A stretch of 11,202 nucleotides of DNA from Bacteroidales bacterium 45-6. GTDB lineage: Bacteria; Bacteroidota; Bacteroidia; Bacteroidales; Dysgonomonadaceae. Below are positions 7,277 to 11,202 of this stretch, in pieces. The stretch covers positions 1 through 11,202 of the forward strand of contig MKRS01000291.1 in NCBI GenBank assembly GCA_001897035.1, read 5' to 3'. How positions within the stretch are numbered: position 1 is the stretch's first letter; every line of letters begins with the position of its first letter. The notes under the pieces were generated by a model. The model had not been told where the DNA came from. It did not search any database and saw nothing but the letters and a program-made list of their open reading frames with translations. Position numbers and translations under genes: made by a program.

Positions 7277-9079
7277 ATGAGATTTTTTTTTACAATGATT
7301 GCCACGATGACGGTGATGACTGTTTTTTCGCAGCAGACACTCTTCGTTGCCGGAGCAGGCAGTGGTTCGAAGGACGGTTCTTCCTGGGCGAACGCTTCAG
7401 GCAGCCTGATCAAAACAATTGAGAACGCCCGGTCCGGTGATGCCATTTGGGTCGCGGCCGGAACCTACAAAGGGGGATTCTTTATGAAAGAAGGAGTTTC
7501 TGTATATGGTGGTTTCTCTGGAAGCGAAACACAACTCAACCAACGCAAGCTTCCGGGAACAAATGAGAATCTGTCTATACTGGATGGCGATTCTAATTTC
7601 CGGGTGCTGACCCAAAGCACGGACTTTTCAACTCCCACCGTATGGGATGGATTTGTGATACAAAACGGAAGTTCCCAAAACGGAGCGGGTGTTTATTTGC
7701 TTCAAAGCGGAATCGTAAGACGCTGCATCATAAAGAACAATTATGCGACGCTTCCTTCCGTGGGCGATTATATAGCGGAGGAGGGAGGAGTCGTTTTCTT
7801 AGTGGACAGAACCAACAAAAGAGCATGGGTCATTTCCGAAGAAGACTGCGGACGTAATTATCAAATCTCTCAACAAGCCAATTCGGAAATAAATACTATT
7901 GAAGAGGCTGTTTCGGACATGAACGGAAGAATAAACACGGCTTTGTTGACAAAATCAAGGGCAGCACAAGCAATTCAGGCCTACAAAGGAGCGAACAAGT
8001 CGGGCTGGTATTTGCCTTCTGCTGGCGAATGGGCTTTGTTCCTGAAACCGCAGGAAGATGGTACGTTCAAAAAAACGACTGTGTTTGATGTAGTCGAAAA
8101 AGCACTTCAAACAAATGGAAAAACAACCCTGGCAGGAAAAAAATACTGGTCGTCCACTCTGGCAAACAACAATCGAATGGCGAGTGCGTGGTATGCCAAT
8201 TTTAAGAACGAAGACATTCGGAAGGTGAACGCTTGGCAATACAATAGGATTCGCGGGATCAGATATTACGACTTTGTGAGCAGCGATGGAAAAGGTGGTG
8301 GTATTTCCGCCCTTACAGGAAGTCGGATAGAAGGCTGTTTGATTACGGAAAATCAAGCAGTTTGGGGAAGTGGCATATATGCCAGAGGTAATGTCATTAT
8401 GGTGAACAACACGATGGTGAACAATATCCTTGAAGGTCCGGAAGGTACCTCTTCCACTATCGATGCCAATGCGCTTGTGAAAGTCTATAACACGATTGTG
8501 GCAGGAAACTCCACTTCGTCCGGAGACGAAGAAAAATACAGCGGAGCCGCTTACTATGGTCATTCGGCTGTGGAGGCTTCGTCTGTTGCTGCAGGTGAGT
8601 CAAACTTGCTGTTGAACAATATTCAGGAAATAGGATTTGTCGATGCCGCCCAAAAGAATTATAAGCTCACATCAGGGTCGCCATTGGCAGAAGCCGGAAA
8701 CATAGCTTATCTGACACCGGAATTAGACACAGACTTATCCGGCCAGACCCGTGCGACAGGTCAAAAAGTGAGCATTGGAGCTTATCAAAGTGAATACAGC
8801 AGCGGAATAGAAAATAATAATTTGCTATCGGGAAGCATACAAATATATCCTAACCCCGTCAGAAGAGGAAAGTCGGTTCATATAAACCTGAATGCTTCAG
8901 GTTATGCTTCCAGGCAAGTCTTTGTTGAAATTCACGATATAGGAGGAAAAAAAATCGTATCAGAGAAAATGATCGGAATTGGTGACATCACCACGCCTCA
9001 AACAAGTGGCACCTATGTCCTAAGAATATTAGTTGACTCGAAAGCCGTCTGCGAACAAAAATTAATTGTAACTCAATAG
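7277..9079 (+). CDS. T9SS-secreted β-helix protein with inserted DUF1566-like domain
   Basis: The frame opens at an ATG at 7190, but that codon lies in the hairpin and codes for a polar lead; the ATG at 7277 starts a good signal peptide (MRFFFTMIATMTVMTVFSQQ), giving 600 residues. Residues 20-160 read as a right-handed parallel β-helix start (SKDGSSWANA, TIENARSGDAIWVAAGTYKGG, SVYGGFSGSE, GAGVYLLQSGIVRRCIIKNN). Residues about 162-333 are a DUF1566/Lcl_C-like insert. The helix resumes at GKGGGISALTGSRIEGCLITENQA and runs to about 500. Residues about 520-600 are a T9SS type A sorting domain, so the protein is exported and anchored on the cell surface. No catalytic motif of a polysaccharide lyase is evident; a glycan-binding or adhesive role is inference. 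It lies in a mannan operon, 11 bp before the GH-D-like gene. Confidence 0.85.
   Translation: MRFFFTMIATMTVMTVFSQQTLFVAGAGSGSKDGSSWANASGSLIKTIENARSGDAIWVAAGTYKGGFFMKEGVSVYGGFSGSETQLNQRKLPGTNENLSILDGDSNFRVLTQSTDFSTPTVWDGFVIQNGSSQNGAGVYLLQSGIVRRCIIKNNYATLPSVGDYIAEEGGVVFLVDRTNKRAWVISEEDCGRNYQISQQANSEINTIEEAVSDMNGRINTALLTKSRAAQAIQAYKGANKSGWYLPSAGEWALFLKPQEDGTFKKTTVFDVVEKALQTNGKTTLAGKKYWSSTLANNNRMASAWYANFKNEDIRKVNAWQYNRIRGIRYYDFVSSDGKGGGISALTGSRIEGCLITENQAVWGSGIYARGNVIMVNNTMVNNILEGPEGTSSTIDANALVKVYNTIVAGNSTSSGDEEKYSGAAYYGHSAVEASSVAAGESNLLLNNIQEIGFVDAAQKNYKLTSGSPLAEAGNIAYLTPELDTDLSGQTRATGQKVSIGAYQSEYSSGIENNNLLSGSIQIYPNPVRRGKSVHINLNASGYASRQVFVEIHDIGGKKIVSEKMIGIGDITTPQTSGTYVLRILVDSKAVCEQKLIVTQ
7760..8275 (+). 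other. DUF1566 (Lcl_C)-like domain inside the β-helix gene
   Basis: The encoded segment begins VGDYIAEEGGVVFLVD and continues with a glycine-tryptophan box GWYLPSAGEW, KYWSSTL, ASAWYANF and IRGIRYYDF. These follow the order expected in DUF1566/FISUMP-type domains (GGivFyvd, GWrLPt.eE, YWSST, aW..nf, vRcvr). It splits the β-helix between two coils (NNYAT before, GGGISALTG after), and both flanks look like normal β-helix coils. The function of DUF1566 domains is not well defined; many occur in surface lipoproteins and adhesin-like proteins. Confidence 0.7.
8834..9076 (+). other. T9SS type A C-terminal sorting domain
   Basis: The last 81 residues show the standard pattern: IYPNPVRRG, then a β-strand with VEIHDIGGKKIV, then TSGTYVLRI and the final KLIVTQ. 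This domain directs passage through the Por/T9SS outer-membrane translocon and is normally removed as the protein is attached to surface lipopolysaccharide. It tells that the host cell has a T9SS. Confidence 0.88.
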
Positions 9080-9090
9080 CTGTAGAAGAA

Positions 9091-11202
9091 ATGAAACAAA
9101 TAAAATACATCTTCATCTGGACGATGATTTTCCTGCAAACAGCCGGAATTGGCCAAATACATGCGGCCGGCACTGTAATAACTGAAACAGGCGGGGGAAA
9201 TAACAGAACGTGGTTGCTGGAAAACGATGTCCTTCGCTTCGAAATTGAATACACGCAAGGCGAAGGCGTCAAATTAAAACAATTCTACAATAAAGAAGCG
9301 AATGTGAATTACATCGGAAGCAACAGCCTGCTTTTCGACTACACCGGACAATATATACCGACCAATAAGCACACAGGTCCCGTCAGTTTTAATTACAAAG
9401 CTACGGATGCCGACTGGTCATACAGAACACATACGGTTGAAAACATATTGATGTCTAAGACTTTAAATAATGTCGTTTTAGGAAAGAAACTAACGATAAG
9501 CATCGAAAAGCAGAACATTGAAATCGGCCTCGAATTCGAATTGTTTGACGGCAGGTCGGGCTTACGCTACCAGACGCAGATCAAAAACAAAAGCCTTGAC
9601 TCGAAATTGATGATAGAGCGTTCGGACGTTATCAGTCTTGATCTACCGAACAATCCGCACAACATCCACTATGTAACAAACAGTAAATGGTTGAGCACAA
9701 CGGGTAATATCGAAGAAGCCACTACAACCAACAATGCCAATGATGTGCCCAAATGTCTCATCACACTCTATAATGACAACGAAGGTTGGTACATCGCTCC
9801 CGAAGTAAACTGGAAAACTCAATACGGGCCAGAAGTTTCCGACAAGCAGGAAACTCCAAACTATTATTATCAGTTGAGACCATTTGCCCTCGCAACCGCC
9901 TGGGCTGCGGGAAGCACTAACCTTGTCAAGGTGCTTACCTGTCCCGAAGCATTTCAACTGGTGCTGTTTCCCGGAGAAGAATTCGAATACATCGCAGTAA
10001 ACCTGACAGCCTTCAAAGGCGATATCGTCGATGGAAAAATGGCTGTGGAAGAACATTTCCGCAAAAGATTCCGCTTCCATAATACAACCACTTCCCTGAT
10101 GGTTAATGACTGGGACTGGTTCAACCAAGGCTTGCGTACAGAAAGCTATTTCTACAACACTGTTTTTCCGAAAGCCAAACGGGCCGGATACGACATCATT
10201 TTGATTGACGATGGATGGAATAACGCTACATCGGACGGAAAATGGATCACCGATAATAATTATTCCCGCGATCCGGTTGTTTCCAACACACCGGGCATCC
10301 CAAGCATGCAGATTATGGCCGATTCAATAAAAAAGAACGGCTTCAGGTTGGGCCTTTGGTACAGCAACAGTGGAGGCGGGCACAATAAAGGTCATGATTT
10401 GGCCGATCCACTGGTGCAATCCGACAAGCAGGTTATGCTTCAAGCCATGATCAACAACTATTCTTTGAAACACCAGGCTGTGGATTTGACACAATACTGG
10501 CAAAACCTGGACGATACAGATTATTCACATCCAAGCGATAATGTCTATCGCAAAAATGTGCTGACACGCAGAATGATGAATGAAATTGTCGGAGATAATC
10601 CCGATTATGAAATAAAAGTGACCAGCGAACTGGATTTGTATCCGAACCCGGACAACCGAATGACGGAACTCATTCATTTGCCTGACAATGGCTGGATGAC
10701 CATAACCGGATCCAATAAGCCTATTGACGGAATAGGAATCCACTTCGGACACCTGCCTTTAAACGCAATCTATTTGGGATCGGGAGGTGATCCGACGGAT
10801 AAGGCCGACGAACTGTACGCTATCTTAAGTGGTCGTGACGTTAAAGCGCACAACCTTCCTACAAGTTGGAGCGAAGGGGGTATCAGGATGTTTGGCAAAA
10901 TGAATGAATGGAGAAAAGGCAGTCGCGTGAAAACGATTACCGACAACCTGGTTCGCCCTGTGTTCTTAGGCAAAGGTTGGGACAACGCGGATGCTTCAAA
11001 ATGGGAACGGGAAGTCGCGCCTTATATCTGGATGTACACCAACGACGACAAGAGCACGGCATTTGTCATCGCCACAGGTGGCGGACGTAGTTTGGTTACC
11101 CCCCCCGACAATTATCCTTTGCGATGGTTGGATAGTGGTAAAAACTACCTTGTTGAGGATGTTACATTAGACGACACAGGAGTGTTTACTTATACTTTCA
11201 AA
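9091..11202 (+). CDS. Clan GH-D-like (GH36/GH27-related) glycoside hydrolase, exported, partial
   Basis: The frame is open for 704 codons from ATG 9091 to the window edge, without a stop; the 3' end is missing. Residues 1-26 form a signal peptide (probable cut after IHA). Residues about 40-310 are β-rich like the N-terminal super-sandwich of GH36. The catalytic barrel begins near MVNDWDWFNQG (337-347), continues AGYDIILIDDGW (365-376) and GFRLGLWYSNSGGG (417-430), all in the order known from α-galactosidases of clan GH-D. The expected nucleophile strand is HQAVDLTQYW with Asp465, rather than the usual KWD. The usual acid motif with RxD is not present; TSELDLYPNPDN (511-522) with Asp515 or Asp521 is in its place. 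The fold assignment is good, but the substrate is unknown; α-galactosidase, or removal of another mannan cap, is possible. It starts 11 bp after the β-helix gene and is surely co-transcribed. A C8 run sits at 11099-11106. Confidence 0.75.
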   Translation, partial: MKQIKYIFIWTMIFLQTAGIGQIHAAGTVITETGGGNNRTWLLENDVLRFEIEYTQGEGVKLKQFYNKEANVNYIGSNSLLFDYTGQYIPTNKHTGPVSFNYKATDADWSYRTHTVENILMSKTLNNVVLGKKLTISIEKQNIEIGLEFELFDGRSGLRYQTQIKNKSLDSKLMIERSDVISLDLPNNPHNIHYVTNSKWLSTTGNIEEATTTNNANDVPKCLITLYNDNEGWYIAPEVNWKTQYGPEVSDKQETPNYYYQLRPFALATAWAAGSTNLVKVLTCPEAFQLVLFPGEEFEYIAVNLTAFKGDIVDGKMAVEEHFRKRFRFHNTTTSLMVNDWDWFNQGLRTESYFYNTVFPKAKRAGYDIILIDDGWNNATSDGKWITDNNYSRDPVVSNTPGIPSMQIMADSIKKNGFRLGLWYSNSGGGHNKGHDLADPLVQSDKQVMLQAMINNYSLKHQAVDLTQYWQNLDDTDYSHPSDNVYRKNVLTRRMMNEIVGDNPDYEIKVTSELDLYPNPDNRMTELIHLPDNGWMTITGSNKPIDGIGIHFGHLPLNAIYLGSGGDPTDKADELYAILSGRDVKAHNLPTSWSEGGIRMFGKMNEWRKGSRVKTITDNLVRPVFLGKGWDNADASKWEREVAPYIWMYTNDDKSTAFVIATGGGRSLVTPPDNYPLRWLDSGKNYLVEDVTLDDTGVFTYTFK

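Noticed and set aside
7955..8563. Reverse-strand open frame of 202 codons
   Set aside because: It is antisense to the β-helix/DUF1566 coding frame, shows no family motif, and the forward frame fully explains this DNA.
9643..10128. Reverse-strand open frame of 161 codons
   Set aside because: It is antisense to the GH-D-like gene, which stays open for 704 codons with clear catalytic-barrel motifs.
11099..11106. C8 run as a possible phase-variation tract (also a C7 run at 1030-1036)
   Set aside because: Both runs are in intact frames and encode plausible residues; the lengths are modest and there is only one allele to see. They are possible slippage or sequencing-error sites, nothing more.

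Overview
The window looks like part of an α-mannan degradation locus from a member of the Bacteroidota, probably of order Bacteroidales. The evidence is a dense run of exported glycoside hydrolases of the GH76/GH125/GH92/GH38 set, AT-rich DNA with no clear Shine-Dalgarno sequences, a Bacteroidota-type -7 promoter element (TAnnTTTG pattern), and one protein ending in a type IX secretion (T9SS) type A sorting domain. The sorting domain argues against Bacteroides itself and for a T9SS-bearing relative such as a Dysgonomonas-, Proteiniphilum- or Paludibacter-like organism. The genus is inference.

Layout: a leftward GH38 α-mannosidase gene (1-1784, 3' end outside the window) is separated by a 337-bp divergent regulatory region (1785-2121) from a rightward, closely spaced gene row. 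That row is GH76 endo-α-1,6-mannanase (2122-3306), GH125 exo-α-1,6-mannosidase (3346-4854), GH92 exo-α-mannosidase with an α-1,2-type active-site signature (4881-7166), a β-helix surface protein with an inserted DUF1566-like domain and a T9SS C-terminus (7277-9079), and a large exported enzyme related to clan GH-D (GH36/GH27-like) that runs off the right edge (9091-11202). Gaps inside the row are 39, 26, 110 and 11 bp, with no convincing internal promoter, so it reads as one operon.

Functional model (inference from families): GH92 and GH38 remove α-1,2/α-1,3-linked side-chain mannose from yeast-type mannan or high-mannose glycans, GH76 cuts the exposed α-1,6 backbone, and GH125 trims the resulting α-1,6 oligosaccharides. 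The GH-D-like enzyme could remove a different cap, for example α-galactose on galactomannans. The T9SS protein would be displayed on the cell surface and could bind glycan, while the glycosidases carry ordinary Sec signal peptides without a lipobox and are probably periplasmic. No SusC/SusD pair, sensor or transporter is present in the window.

The main non-coding signals are an imperfect direct repeat of about 40 bp (1871-1911 and 2003-2042) and a perfect 7-bp dyad (1914-1929) in the divergent region, plus a 14-bp-stem hairpin (7180-7222) between the GH92 and β-helix genes.
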